Counted from the first letter of the stretch, positions 43,758 through 53,370 are shown. The stretch is DNA of 64,000 nucleotides from CBDBDZ01 sp965204215 (GCA_965204215.1 CBDBDZ010000013.1:310001-374000), one strand, 5' to 3'. Numbers and translations: made by a program. The notes: generated from the letters alone by a model not told the origin.

Positions 43758-44357
43758 ATGAGTATTTACCGATTGGGTGAGCATATACCCGTTGTTGACC
43801 CCAGTGCCTACGTTCACCCCAGCGCCGTTTTAATTGGCGATGTTATAATTGGAGCCAATTGTTATGTGGCTCCTAATGCCGTATTGCGCGGCGATTTTGG
43901 GCGTTTAATCCTTGAAAGGGGAGCCAATTTACAAGACACTTGCGTCATGCATGCCTTTCCAGATAAAGACTGCATTATACGAGAAAACGGTCATATAGGT
44001 CATGGCGCTGTACTGCACGGTTGTATCATTGGCGTCAATTCACTGGTAGGAATGAATGCAGTGGTAATGGACGACAGCATCATCGCCGAAAACTGTCTGG
44101 TAGCAGCCTGTAGTTTTGTGCCAGCAGGTACAGTATGTGAACCGCGAAGCCTGCTTGCTGGCTCTCCAGCCAAACTTAAACGCATGTTAAGCGATGATGA
44201 AATTGCCTGGAAAACTCAAGGAACACAGGAATATCAAATGTTAGCTCGTCAATGTATGCAACATATTCAGGAAGTTGAGCCGCTGTCTGAACCACAACCT
44301 AATCGACCGCGTGTTGTGATGTCGGACTACAAGACGAAAAAAAATTCAAGACCATAG
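43758..44357 (+). CDS. paaY: PaaY, hexapeptide-repeat thioesterase/carbonic anhydrase-like
   Basis: A 199-residue left-handed beta-helix protein of the gamma carbonic anhydrase type. Repeats begin at PSAYVHPSAVLIGDVIIGANCYV; histidines in CVMHAFPD and GHIGHGAVLHGCIIG are the metal ligands. PaaY is a thioesterase that helps remove toxic by-products of the pathway. It starts the rightward side of the divergent pair with paaG and is convergent with paaL. Confidence 0.93.
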   Translation: MSIYRLGEHIPVVDPSAYVHPSAVLIGDVIIGANCYVAPNAVLRGDFGRLILERGANLQDTCVMHAFPDKDCIIRENGHIGHGAVLHGCIIGVNSLVGMNAVVMDDSIIAENCLVAACSFVPAGTVCEPRSLLAGSPAKLKRMLSDDEIAWKTQGTQEYQMLARQCMQHIQEVEPLSEPQPNRPRVVMSDYKTKKNSRP

Positions 44358-44406
44358 CATTAGCTTTTACAGGCAAACGCGCTGTAGCCTGGCCAAAAAA
44401 GCTGCA

Positions 44407-45954
44407 TCATTTCTGTTCGCCAAACTCACTGCGCTTTAACAGTTTTTGATAGTTCAATTTATCAATACCAGAGCGATGGCTGTTATCGGTTTTGGAGAAA
44501 ATATAAATCAATATAAAAACCACAGGCGTGGTAAATAGGGCAGGGTAGTCGTAGGCAAAAATGGTTTTTTCAAAACCCAGTATATCAACCCAGACTTTGG
44601 GGCCGATGACAGTTAATACCAGTGATAGTATAAAACCAACAATAGCGCCATAGAGTGCGCCTTTGGTGGTTAATTCTGACCAGTACAGCGATAGCAACAG
44701 AATAGGAAAGTTAATACTGGCGGCAAAAACAAAGGGCAAGGTGGCGATAAAGGCGATATTTTGATGTTGAAATACCATTCCTAGTGCCACGCCAATAACA
44801 CAGAGGATTACGGTCGTCACGCGGGTAATTAATAATTCCTTTTTTGGATTGGGCTGATTGTTGCAGATAACTTTGGCGTATAAATCGTGAGATATGGTTG
44901 CCGAACCTGCAACCGTTAAACCTGCCACAACGGCTAAAATGGTTGCAAAGGCTACTGCGGATATAAAACCCATTAACCAGTTGCCACCAATGGCTTGAGA
45001 CAGGTGAACGGCTATCATATTGCTACCGCCAATAATATTTCCAGTCTCGTTAAAAAACTCAGGTCTGGTGGTGAGTACAGCAATGGAACCAAAGCCGATA
45101 ACTATCATCAACAAAAAGAAATAACCCATAAATAGCGATGCCCAGAGGGTAGATTTTCTTGCTTCATGGCGATTGGGTACGGTAAACAATCGCATTAAAA
45201 TATGTGGCAGACCCATGGTGCCAAAAACCATGGCTACCAGCGTTGTGGTTACCTGAATGGGGTCGGTAAACAGGTTGCCTATGCTCAGTACCTGTATCGA
45301 TAGCCTGTGTACGTCGGAAGCCTTACCGAGCAAAGTATTCAAGCTAAAGCCAAACTGATACAAAATAAGTAGCACCATTAAAGTACTGCCTGAAAGTAAT
45401 AAGGTTGCTTTGGTAATTTGCACCCAGGTAGTGGCGAGCATTCCGCCAAAGGTGACATAGAGGATAACCAGAAAGCCGATTATTATTACTGCCGACTCAT
45501 AGGGCAAGCCAAATAGCAGTTCAATTAATTTGCCTGCACCTACCATCTGTGCAATTAAATACATAATTACAATGGCAATGGTGGTAATAGAGGAAATAAT
45601 GCGTATTTTGCGCTCATCCAAGCGCAGTGATGCCACATCAGAGAAAGTGTGTTGACCCAGGTTGCGAATGCGCTCAGACAAAATAATAAGCAACAGAGGA
45701 AAGCCAGCAAAAGCACCAATGGCAAATAACATGCCGTCTTGTCCGCCGAGAAATATCAGTCCCGTAATGCCCAAAAATGATGCTGCCGACATAAAATCGC
45801 CAGCAATGGCGGCGCCATTTTGAAAGCCTGTTATTTGACCACCAGCGGTATAAAACTCACTGCTGTTGTTGGTGCGCTTTGACGCTAGGTAGCTAATGTA
45901 TAGTGTAAAGGCGACAAAAATTAAAAACAGGGTAACAGCTTCAGTATTAACCAT
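44407..45954 (-). CDS. paaL: Phenylacetate:Na+ symporter (SSS family)
   Basis: A 515-residue solute:sodium symporter with about 13 membrane segments, resembling ActP acetate permease and the phenylacetate permease PaaL. Key segments: GGQITGFQNGAAIAGDFMSA then ASFLGITGLIF at the front, and TMGLPHILMRLFTVPNRHEA in the middle. A location among paa genes together with a DUF485 protein supports phenylacetate or a related arylacetate as substrate; acetate remains possible. The start region lies in a 41-bp tandem duplication that adds a second copy of the first ten codons upstream. Confidence 0.82.
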   Translation of the reverse strand: MVNTEAVTLFLIFVAFTLYISYLASKRTNNSSEFYTAGGQITGFQNGAAIAGDFMSAASFLGITGLIFLGGQDGMLFAIGAFAGFPLLLIILSERIRNLGQHTFSDVASLRLDERKIRIISSITTIAIVIMYLIAQMVGAGKLIELLFGLPYESAVIIIGFLVILYVTFGGMLATTWVQITKATLLLSGSTLMVLLILYQFGFSLNTLLGKASDVHRLSIQVLSIGNLFTDPIQVTTTLVAMVFGTMGLPHILMRLFTVPNRHEARKSTLWASLFMGYFFLLMIVIGFGSIAVLTTRPEFFNETGNIIGGSNMIAVHLSQAIGGNWLMGFISAVAFATILAVVAGLTVAGSATISHDLYAKVICNNQPNPKKELLITRVTTVILCVIGVALGMVFQHQNIAFIATLPFVFAASINFPILLLSLYWSELTTKGALYGAIVGFILSLVLTVIGPKVWVDILGFEKTIFAYDYPALFTTPVVFILIYIFSKTDNSHRSGIDKLNYQKLLKRSEFGEQK

Positions 45955-46006
45955 TAGCTTGCCTTAAACAAGGTAACAGCTTCAGTATTAACCATTAGTT
46001 TGCCTT
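45925..46006. repeat. 41-bp tandem duplication at the DUF485/paaL junction
   Basis: Two copies of a 41-bp unit with two mismatches. The unit covers the stop of the DUF485 gene and the first ten paaL codons. The upstream copy yields a decoy reading MVNTEAVTLFKAS followed by a stop, whose ATG overlaps the DUF485 stop (TAATGG), while the real paaL start is in the other copy. Confidence 0.9.
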
Positions 46007-46297
46007 TGTTTCGTTACTTAAATTTAAAGTGTGTTCAACAGCATCGAACTTTTTGCGGGTTAAATTCACATACCACAGCGAGAGCAGCATGGTTCCTGCT
46101 ATAACTAAAATCAGGTGAATTAAGCTGCCTGTAATAAAACTATTGCCAATAGGCCCTCGCATAAAGGTAAAAATGTCGAGATAATTGACAGGGTATGAAA
46201 ATATCAGCGCGCAGCTCATTAGCGTAAAAGTCAGTCTTAACCGTTGCTTGCCTTTAATAAAAGCGGCAATTTCAGGAGTTATACCGTAGTCGTTCAT
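45995..46297 (-). CDS. DUF485 inner membrane protein
   Basis: A 100-residue DUF485 (YjcH-type) membrane protein, usually encoded before an ActP/PaaL symporter. Two membrane segments are visible (LTFTLMSCALIFSYPVNYLD and SLIHLILVIAGTMLLSLWYV). Its exact role is unknown; it probably assists the symporter. The ATG lies directly next to the amidase stop, so the genes paaK, amidase, DUF485 and paaL form one minus-strand unit. Confidence 0.88.
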   Translation of the reverse strand: MNDYGITPEIAAFIKGKQRLRLTFTLMSCALIFSYPVNYLDIFTFMRGPIGNSFITGSLIHLILVIAGTMLLSLWYVNLTRKKFDAVEHTLNLSNETKAN

Positions 46298-47638
46298 CTA
46301 GTTTAAAGGTTTAAGTAGAGTTTCAAAAAGTTCGGCAATTGCCAGCAATTTGCAATCAGTTCCCGCTGGCGCTTCAATTGCCATACCAATGGGTAAACCC
46401 TGACGTGATTTGCCTATGGGAATACTAATGCTGGGTATACCAGCATTACTGGAAGGGTCAACATTGCGTATATAGGTGGGGAAGGTGGGAACTTGCTGGT
46501 TATTAAGGGTTACAAATTCATCACTGCCAGCTATGGGTGAAGCGGGTAGCGGGGTGGTGGGGAAAATCATAGCATCAAGCTGGTTATCATCAAAGTAGCT
46601 TTGAAGTAATTGCTGTAATTGAGGGCGCAGTTTATTGAGCGCGGTTAAATAATCAGCCTCGGCAACAGGCTCATTAAAAATGGCGTTTAATAGCCCTTTA
46701 ACATCAGGGCTTGCTATCTGGTTGATAAAGGTTTCAATATCGGTATCAATTTTATGTTTTTTTAGGTATTGGGGAAGTAGTTGCTTGGTCTCATATAAAA
46801 CGATAGGAAAACTCAAGCGGTTATTGAGAGTCTCAATACCCTCGATATTGTGTTCAACCAAAGTAATTCCTTGCTTAGCCAATAGATGTATAGCTTTCTG
46901 TATTTGTGCGTTGACATCAGGGTGGAGATCGCCATAAAAATAGTCTTTAGGAATACCAATACGAAGTGATGCAGGGCTAACCACTGCTTGAGTAAAATCA
47001 GTACTTAAGACACTATCTAATAATTGAATGTCAGCTACATTTTTTGCCATAGGGCCGATGGTATCGCGAGTATTGCTAATTAATAATATACCGTCATTGG
47101 GGTATCTACCTGTGGTGGGACGAAAACCGACAATACCGTTAAGGGCTGCTGGTATTCTGCTAGAACCACCAGTGTCTGTACCCAGCCCTGCTCGAACCTG
47201 ATTCAGTGCAATAGCCACTGCAGTACCGCCACTACTGCCACCAGCAAAGTAATCGGGCTTAAAAGCATTGGCAACAGCGCCAAAGGCAGCGTTATTGCTG
47301 GTGATGCCGTATGCCAATTCGTGTAAATTGGCTTTGCCAACTACCGTAGCACCCGCCGCTTCAAGACGTTTAACAACACTGGCACTTTCTCTGGGTATAA
47401 AATTGCGTAGCGCTGGGGTGCCTGATGTGGCTGGCATGTTAGCCACATGAATGTTATCTTTAATGGCGAGGGTAAAGCCTGCAAGCGGTAAGTTTTGGGG
47501 TGACTGTGAAGATGATGACTTAGCGATATGGATAAATGCATTATAGGTTTTATTGATAGCGCTAATGGATGCAGGTTGTTCACCTTGCGTTGTCGATTGA
47601 TGGGTTTGAGGTTCTGGTGGACTACAAGCCATTAACAT
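46298..47638 (-). CDS. Amidase-signature family lipoprotein
   Basis: A 446-residue amidase. The Ser-cisSer-Lys triad is visible: Lys in LAIKDNIHVA, Ser in YFAGGSSGGTAVAIA, and the nucleophile in GLGTDTGGSSRIPAALNG. The N-terminus MLMACSPPEPQ is a minimal lipobox with hardly any signal sequence before it, so the true start may be misjudged or export may differ. The start overlaps the end of paaK by 7 bp. With a penicillin acylase-type enzyme at 34-37 kb, it suggests that the cell uses amides of phenylacetate; other amides are possible. Confidence 0.85.
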   Translation of the reverse strand: MLMACSPPEPQTHQSTTQGEQPASISAINKTYNAFIHIAKSSSSQSPQNLPLAGFTLAIKDNIHVANMPATSGTPALRNFIPRESASVVKRLEAAGATVVGKANLHELAYGITSNNAAFGAVANAFKPDYFAGGSSGGTAVAIALNQVRAGLGTDTGGSSRIPAALNGIVGFRPTTGRYPNDGILLISNTRDTIGPMAKNVADIQLLDSVLSTDFTQAVVSPASLRIGIPKDYFYGDLHPDVNAQIQKAIHLLAKQGITLVEHNIEGIETLNNRLSFPIVLYETKQLLPQYLKKHKIDTDIETFINQIASPDVKGLLNAIFNEPVAEADYLTALNKLRPQLQQLLQSYFDDNQLDAMIFPTTPLPASPIAGSDEFVTLNNQQVPTFPTYIRNVDPSSNAGIPSISIPIGKSRQGLPIGMAIEAPAGTDCKLLAIAELFETLLKPLN

Positions 47639-48915
47639 TGTCTCTTGTTCATAACATGAGCGGCTTTACCCTGGGAGCGTGGTAGTGAGTTAGGCTCTTG
47701 TACAATAACTTTTGATGATATACCAATAAAGGTTTTGATTTTATTTTGTAATTCAGTTGCCAGTTGTGTACTATCTTCTGCACTGCCTTGTTTTTCGACA
47801 TTAATTTCCACACTGTCCATATTGCCTTCACGAGAAATAACAATTTGATAGTGCGGACTTAATCCATTAACTGATATAACCTGCTCTTCAACCTGGGTGG
47901 GGAAAATATTAACGCCGCGAATAATTAACATGTCGTCGCTGCGCCCAGTAATTTTATCTATTCTACGCATACTGCGGCTGGTTCCTGGCAGTAATCGTGT
48001 CAAATCGCGAGTGCGGTAGCGAATCACAGGCATTGCCTGCTTGGTTAAACTGGTAAATACCAGTTCGCCAAACTCGCCGCCTTCTAACACTTCGCCGCTA
48101 TTGGGGTCGATAATTTCTGGGTAAAAATAATCTTCCCAAATGGTTGGGCCATCTTTGGCCTCAATACATTCTTGGGCGACTCCAGGTCCCATCACTTCCG
48201 ATAAGCCGTAGATGTCTACCGCATCAATGTGCAAGCGGCTTTCCAATTCTGCTCTAAGTAAATCGGTCCAGGGTTCTGCGCCAAAAATACCACAGCGCAG
48301 TGGCAGTTGTTGGCAATCTATATTTTGCTTTTCCAATTCGTCAGCAATATTAAGCATATAAGATGGCGTGACCATTATCAGGTTGGATTGAAAGTCTTGC
48401 AGCAACTGCACTTGTTTTTCGGTTTGCCCCCCCGACATTGGAATAACCGTACAGCCCAGTCGCTCCGCACCATAATGTGCACCCAGTCCGCCCGTAAACA
48501 GACCATAGCCATAGGCTACCTGAATCATATCGCCGCGTCTGCCACCTGCTGCATAGATTGAGCGTGCAACTACATCAGCCCAATCGTCAATATCGGATTG
48601 AGTATAGCCCACTACTGTTGGTTTGCCAGTAGTGCCGCTGGAAGCGTGAACGCGCACCACATTGTCCATACTGGTACTGAACATTCCAAAAGGGTAGTTG
48701 TCGCGCAAATCGCTTTTGGTGGTAAAAGGAAATTTGGACAAATCGCTTAAACTGCTCAGGTCATCGGGGTGAACCTGATGTTGTTCAAATTTTGCGCGAT
48801 AGACTGCGGAATTTTGATAAACATGCGACAAGGTTTGTTTGAGACGTTGCAGTTGAGTGGCTCTAATCTCATCAATACTGGCTACTTCAATGGGGTGAAG
48901 GTAAATGTTAGGCAT
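47632..48915 (-). CDS. paaK: Phenylacetate-CoA ligase
   Basis: A 427-residue adenylating enzyme that activates phenylacetate to its CoA thioester, the entry step of the pathway. The P-loop-like VHASSGTTGKPTVVGYT near residue 94, then DIYGLSEVMGPGVAQEC and VIRYRTRDLTRL are the AMP-binding motifs. The start lies behind a divergent promoter region shared with paaZ, which contains the second ATRATAC/GTATCAT repeat. It leads a minus-strand unit with the amidase, DUF485 and paaL. Confidence 0.95.
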   Translation of the reverse strand: MPNIYLHPIEVASIDEIRATQLQRLKQTLSHVYQNSAVYRAKFEQHQVHPDDLSSLSDLSKFPFTTKSDLRDNYPFGMFSTSMDNVVRVHASSGTTGKPTVVGYTQSDIDDWADVVARSIYAAGGRRGDMIQVAYGYGLFTGGLGAHYGAERLGCTVIPMSGGQTEKQVQLLQDFQSNLIMVTPSYMLNIADELEKQNIDCQQLPLRCGIFGAEPWTDLLRAELESRLHIDAVDIYGLSEVMGPGVAQECIEAKDGPTIWEDYFYPEIIDPNSGEVLEGGEFGELVFTSLTKQAMPVIRYRTRDLTRLLPGTSRSMRRIDKITGRSDDMLIIRGVNIFPTQVEEQVISVNGLSPHYQIVISREGNMDSVEINVEKQGSAEDSTQLATELQNKIKTFIGISSKVIVQEPNSLPRSQGKAAHVMNKRQC

Positions 48916-48934
48916 TTTAGATTATTGAATTAAT

Positions 48935-48975
48935 ATAATACAAAAAGTTGAAAAATATCGCCGTAACTGTATCAT
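48935..48975. promoter_or_regulatory. Candidate PaaX operator between paaK and paaZ
   Basis: ATAATAC, 27 bp, GTATCAT, with one mismatch. Same spacing as at 43693-43733. It lies in the 107-bp gap between the divergent paaK and paaZ, so one site could control both. Confidence 0.6.
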
Positions 48976-49022
48976 GTTATGAATTATATTCAACTATTTC
49001 TATCAGCAGTTAGCAAAATATT

Positions 49023-51065
49023 ATGTCCATTCAAAGTTACGTTCTAGATCATTGGCACTCAGGTGAATATTCTAATGCAATACCCTTATTTAATGCGGTT
49101 AATTCCGAATCTATAGGCTGGGTTGACAGCTCCAATATTGACTTTGAAGCCGTTGTCGCTCACGGTAGACATGCCAATAAACAGCTTAGAAACATGACCT
49201 TTCACCAACGCTGCAATATGTTAAAAGCATTGGGCAAGGCGCTGATGGAAAAAAAGGAGTTATTTTATGAATTATCTGCAAAAACTGGAGCAACAAGAGC
49301 CGATAGCTGGATAGATATTGAAGGTGGTATAGGTACTTTATTTAGCCTTGCAAGTATGGTTCGGCGTGAGTTTCCTAATCAGCCATTTCTGGTTGAAGAT
49401 GTGTTAATACCTCTGTCAAAACAGGGAACCTTTGCTGCAAGGCATATACTGACCAGCAAACGCGGCGTTGCAGTACATATTAATGCCTACAATTTTCCCT
49501 GCTGGGGCATGTTGGAAAAAATAACACCCAGTTTGTTGGCGGGAATGCCCGTAATTGTTAAGTCAGCAACGGTTACCTGCTTTCTGACAGAGCTGATGGT
49601 TCGCGAAATTATTAACAGCGGTATTTTACCAGCGGGCAGCTTGCAGTTAATTTGCGGCTCTACAGGCAACTTGCTGGATTATCTGGATGAGCAGGATGTG
49701 GTCACTTTCACAGGTTCAGCCAGCACAGGCAAAATGCTTAAAACCCATTCCAATATTATTGAGAGCAATATCCCATTTACCATGGAAGCAGATTCACTAA
49801 ATGCCGCCATATTAGGCGAAAGCGTTACACCAGATAGCGCAGAGTTTGGGCTTTTTATTAAAGAAGTGGCACGTGAAATCACTGTAAAGGCGGGGCAAAA
49901 ATGTACAGCCATTCGCAGGGTGATGGTGCCACAAAACAGAGTTGAAGCGGTAACCGAGGCATTAATTAAACGCCTGCAAATCACCTCTATTGGCAACCCT
50001 GCCAATGAAGTAGTGAAAATGGGCGCTCTTGCTGGGCAATCTCAACGCGATGACGTTATTGAAAAAATCGGGCAGTTACAAAATAGTAGCCAATTATTGT
50101 ATGGCGGAATGGACGCATCCATGGAGTTGATTGATGCCAATTCAAATGCAGGTGCGTTTCTCGCGCCCACAGTATTACTTAATGAACAACCGCTACAAAG
50201 TGACGATGTTCATAGTATTGAGGCCTTTGGTCCAGTAACTACCTTAATGCCTTACGCTGATATTGAGCAGGCAATAGCCTTAACGCATTTGGGTAAAGGC
50301 AGTTTGGTAAGTTCTATTGTCAGCGTCGATGTAAAGGAAATAAGCGACCTCACACTGGGTATTGCATCATCCAATGGCAGGGTGCTGGTGTTAAATGAAC
50401 AGTGCGCCAAAGAGTCCACTGGGCATGGTTCGCCACTGGCGCAACTGGTACACGGTGGTCCAGGGCGCGCTGGTGGTGGGGAAGAATTGGGAGGCACACG
50501 CTGTGTCAAACACTATTTACAAAGAACCGCCATTCAAGGCTCGCCCGACAGTTTGACCGCTATCACCCAGGAATACAACAGTGGAGCCGAGCAATACAGC
50601 GATGGTATTCACCCATTTAAAAAGAATTTTGATGAATTGGTGATAGGTGAGACATTTAATTCACACCGCAGAACTGTAACCGAAGCTGACATTGTTAATT
50701 TCGGTTGTATTTCGGGCGATCATTTCTACGCCCATTTTGACGAAACCGCTGTTGCCGATTCCATTTTTGGCAAGCGCGTCGCCCACGGCTATTTCTTAAT
50801 TTCTGCAGCCGCAGGTATGTTTGTTGACCCATCGCCAGGCCCAGTACTGGCTAATTACGGACTGGATAATTTAAGATTTGTTGAACCTGTAGGTATAGGT
50901 GATACCATCAAGGTGCGCTTAACCGCTAAATCCAAAAACAGAAAAGACAGAAGACCTACTGATACCCATACCACTGGTGTGGTGATATGGGAGGCGGAAA
51001 TAACCAATCAAAACGATGCGCTGGTGGCAACTTACGATATTTTGACGTTGGTGGAGTGTAAGTAG
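49023..51065 (+). CDS. paaZ: Oxepin-CoA hydrolase / 3-oxo-5,6-dehydrosuberyl-CoA semialdehyde dehydrogenase
   Basis: A 680-residue bifunctional enzyme. Residues about 1-520 are the aldehyde dehydrogenase part with NAYNFPCWGMLEKITPSLLA, the Glu in TMEADSLNAAILG, and the nucleophile Cys in TVKAGQKCTAIRRVMVP. Residues about 540-680 are a MaoC-type hydratase domain with CISGDHFYAHFDETAV and RVAHGYFLISAAAGMF. The hydratase opens the oxepin ring and the dehydrogenase removes the reactive aldehyde. Divergent from paaK, with the shared operator candidate. Confidence 0.96.
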   Translation: MSIQSYVLDHWHSGEYSNAIPLFNAVNSESIGWVDSSNIDFEAVVAHGRHANKQLRNMTFHQRCNMLKALGKALMEKKELFYELSAKTGATRADSWIDIEGGIGTLFSLASMVRREFPNQPFLVEDVLIPLSKQGTFAARHILTSKRGVAVHINAYNFPCWGMLEKITPSLLAGMPVIVKSATVTCFLTELMVREIINSGILPAGSLQLICGSTGNLLDYLDEQDVVTFTGSASTGKMLKTHSNIIESNIPFTMEADSLNAAILGESVTPDSAEFGLFIKEVAREITVKAGQKCTAIRRVMVPQNRVEAVTEALIKRLQITSIGNPANEVVKMGALAGQSQRDDVIEKIGQLQNSSQLLYGGMDASMELIDANSNAGAFLAPTVLLNEQPLQSDDVHSIEAFGPVTTLMPYADIEQAIALTHLGKGSLVSSIVSVDVKEISDLTLGIASSNGRVLVLNEQCAKESTGHGSPLAQLVHGGPGRAGGGEELGGTRCVKHYLQRTAIQGSPDSLTAITQEYNSGAEQYSDGIHPFKKNFDELVIGETFNSHRRTVTEADIVNFGCISGDHFYAHFDETAVADSIFGKRVAHGYFLISAAAGMFVDPSPGPVLANYGLDNLRFVEPVGIGDTIKVRLTAKSKNRKDRRPTDTHTTGVVIWEAEITNQNDALVATYDILTLVECK

Positions 51066-51079
51066 AAGTTAAGAATACA

Positions 51080-51745
51080 TCAGCGAGAGTTGTGCATAAA
51101 ATGCTTGACCCATTGATTAAATTGTTCAGGGTATTCCATTAACATAAGATGTCCACCCTTGATGTTAATGGAGCTCTTTGGGAGGTTAGTGTTAATCCAA
51201 GCGGCAGCCTCCGTTGACCAGTCTTCTCTTAAAATAAATTGTATGGGAAGCTGATGATCCAGCCTGATTAGCAAATCCTTAAAATCGTAGTGAGCTGCAT
51301 CTTCCAACAGACTGGCTGCTTGTTCGGGTGATAATGATGCGGCTAACTTAGTAAATTGGTTTAATAAGGCGTCATCGGGGGCAGTGTCGAAGCCCGCAGC
51401 CATATAGTCTTTAAAAAAAGGTAAATAGGTCTTGCTATTTATCATATCAATTAACCCTTTGACTTCTTCTACAGTACCTTCACCCCAATCCTGTTCTGTA
51501 TCTTTAATGATTTTTGGAGATTCATCTGCCAGTATTAACCGCTGTACTTTATCGTGACCGTATTGTTGAATATAAGCTAAAGCATCATAAACGCCTAGTG
51601 ACCAGCCCAACAGTGTAACCTTATCTAAATTGAAGTGTTCTATTAAGCAGTGTAGGTCTTTGCTGTGCTGTAGATAATTGTTGCCATCAGTAGTCACTTG
51701 GGTGCGCCCGTGACTTCGAGGGTCGTAGCTTATGCGCTGGTGGTA
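51080..51745 (-). pseudogene. 5'-truncated alpha/beta hydrolase
   Basis: The intact part begins at YHQRISYDPRSHGRTQV, the segment that in alpha/beta hydrolases follows the first 50 or so residues; the oxyanion-loop region (HG motif) is missing and a TGA stands just upstream. The nucleophile elbow LLGWSLGVYDAL and the final His (GGHLMLMEYPEQFN) are present. A GTG-started frame from 51697 would encode 205 residues, but the fold would be incomplete. The missing end lies within 50 bp of the IS1380-type element, yet re-joining the IS flanks does not restore it, so the deletion is separate from the insertion. Confidence 0.75.
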
Positions 51746-51789
51746 TCAAAATCCGGTTTCTTGGTAATGTAGCGAATGGTGCCTCCTAA

Positions 51790-53370
51790 CCCGCATATTT
51801 CATAAAAAAAAGTACGGTGCTTGTTTAATGCGTTATAATTCAATGTGTTAAGTCAAAATTATAAGCCAAGCACCGATGACAGATTGTACCTCAACTTCTA
51901 CTTACTTTTCACCTTTAAATCGCCGTCAAATCGAAACTCAATTTAGTGGTGGCGATATGACCAGCGATGCTGGTGTTTTATTGCTCAGAGAGCTTGATAA
52001 ACACTTATGTCTAAGCAAGCAAGTGGCATCGGTATTTCCCGATACCCGGCACAGCAGTTATGTGAAACATTCACTGCAGAGTTTGATTCGTCAACGCTTG
52101 TATAGCTTATGCATGGGTTACGAAGACCTTAACGATCACGAGACTTTGCGACACGATAAGGCATTACAAACGGCAACGGAAGCTGATCAAGTACTGGGAA
52201 GCCAGTCGACATTGTGTCGATTAGAACAATCATTTACTGCGCAATCAAACATTGCCATTCATGACGTATTGTTGAACCTATTTATTGATTCGTTTGATAG
52301 TGCCCCAGAGGAATTAATTCTCGACTTCGATGCCACTGATGATCGCGTCCATGGTACGCAAGAAGGTCGCTCTTACAATGGTTATTATCGGCATTATTGT
52401 TTTTTACCCTTGTATGTATTCTGCGGTGAACAACTGTTGGTCAGCTATCTTCGACCCAGTAATATCGATGGCGCGAAGCACAGTTGGGCGATTCTCAGTT
52501 TGTTGGTAAAACGGTTGCGTAAACAGTGGCCTAATGTCAGAATCATTATACGTGGCGATAGTGGGTTTTGTCGGCATCAAATGATGAATTGGTGTGAGCG
52601 TCATGATGTTGGTTACGTGCTGGGCATTGCAAAAAATAGCCCAATACTAGAGATGCTGTCACCCTGGATTGATGCGGTCAATGAACAATATGAACGATCT
52701 GGAAACCCCTTGCGCTGGTTTACTCATATCCAGTATGCAGCTCAATCATGGTCGCGTCAACGCCGTGTCATCGCTAAAATTGAACATACTGGAAAAGGCA
52801 TGAACCCGCGATTTGTGGTGACGAATTTATCGGGCGAACATCAAGCTATTTATGAGGATCTCTATTGTGCTCGTGGCGAAATGGAAAACCATATTAAAGA
52901 ACAGCAACTCGATATGTTTGCTGACCGAACGAGTTGTCATCACTGGTGGCCTAATCAATGGCGACTGTTGTTATCGTCACTGGCTTATGTGTTGATGGAG
53001 CGACTACGTCATCACTGCTTAAAAAGCACTGTTTTTGCCCAATTACAAGTAGGAACCATACGCCTTAAATTACTCAAAGTGGCTGCCGTTATTTTATCCA
53101 ATACCAGGCGTATACGCTTACTATTACCCAGCGCATATCCTTATCAAGATATCTTCGAGTTGGTTGTCGCCCGGCTTAAACCTGGATAGGACTGTAAAAA
53201 GTGCTGCCCCGGCACGAGAACAAACAATGGGGGTAAGGGGGAGTTATGTCTGAAATTCGGGCAAAGAGCATATTAAGCTACGTATTCAACAAACTTAAAC
53301 TAAATTAAAGCAGGATAATCCAACTTCACCTTAAACTCGAAGTTATTTGTAGGTTTATGAAATATGCGGG
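51790..53370 (+). mobile_element. IS1380-family insertion sequence, intact
   Basis: 1581 bp bounded by 17-bp perfect terminal inverted repeats, CCCGCATATTTCATAAA on the left and its complement on the right. The 4-bp target CTAA is duplicated exactly at 51786-51789 and 53371-53374. It holds one full transposase gene. Perfect ends, target duplication and uninterrupted gene point to a recent insertion. The stretch from the transposase to the right end and on to 53472 has no further gene. Confidence 0.93.
51876..53189 (+). CDS. IS1380-family DDE transposase
   Basis: A 437-residue transposase that covers most of the element. Catalytic residues: the Asp of ILDFDATDDRVHG near residue 150, the Asp of IIIRGDSGFCRH near residue 225, and the Glu of CARGEMENHIKEQQLD near residue 345, in the family order. 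The N-terminal TQFSGGDMTSDAGVLLLREL is typical of IS1380. No frameshift is needed for expression. It is not connected with the catabolic genes around it. Confidence 0.95.
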   Translation: MTDCTSTSTYFSPLNRRQIETQFSGGDMTSDAGVLLLRELDKHLCLSKQVASVFPDTRHSSYVKHSLQSLIRQRLYSLCMGYEDLNDHETLRHDKALQTATEADQVLGSQSTLCRLEQSFTAQSNIAIHDVLLNLFIDSFDSAPEELILDFDATDDRVHGTQEGRSYNGYYRHYCFLPLYVFCGEQLLVSYLRPSNIDGAKHSWAILSLLVKRLRKQWPNVRIIIRGDSGFCRHQMMNWCERHDVGYVLGIAKNSPILEMLSPWIDAVNEQYERSGNPLRWFTHIQYAAQSWSRQRRVIAKIEHTGKGMNPRFVVTNLSGEHQAIYEDLYCARGEMENHIKEQQLDMFADRTSCHHWWPNQWRLLLSSLAYVLMERLRHHCLKSTVFAQLQVGTIRLKLLKVAAVILSNTRRIRLLLPSAYPYQDIFELVVARLKPG

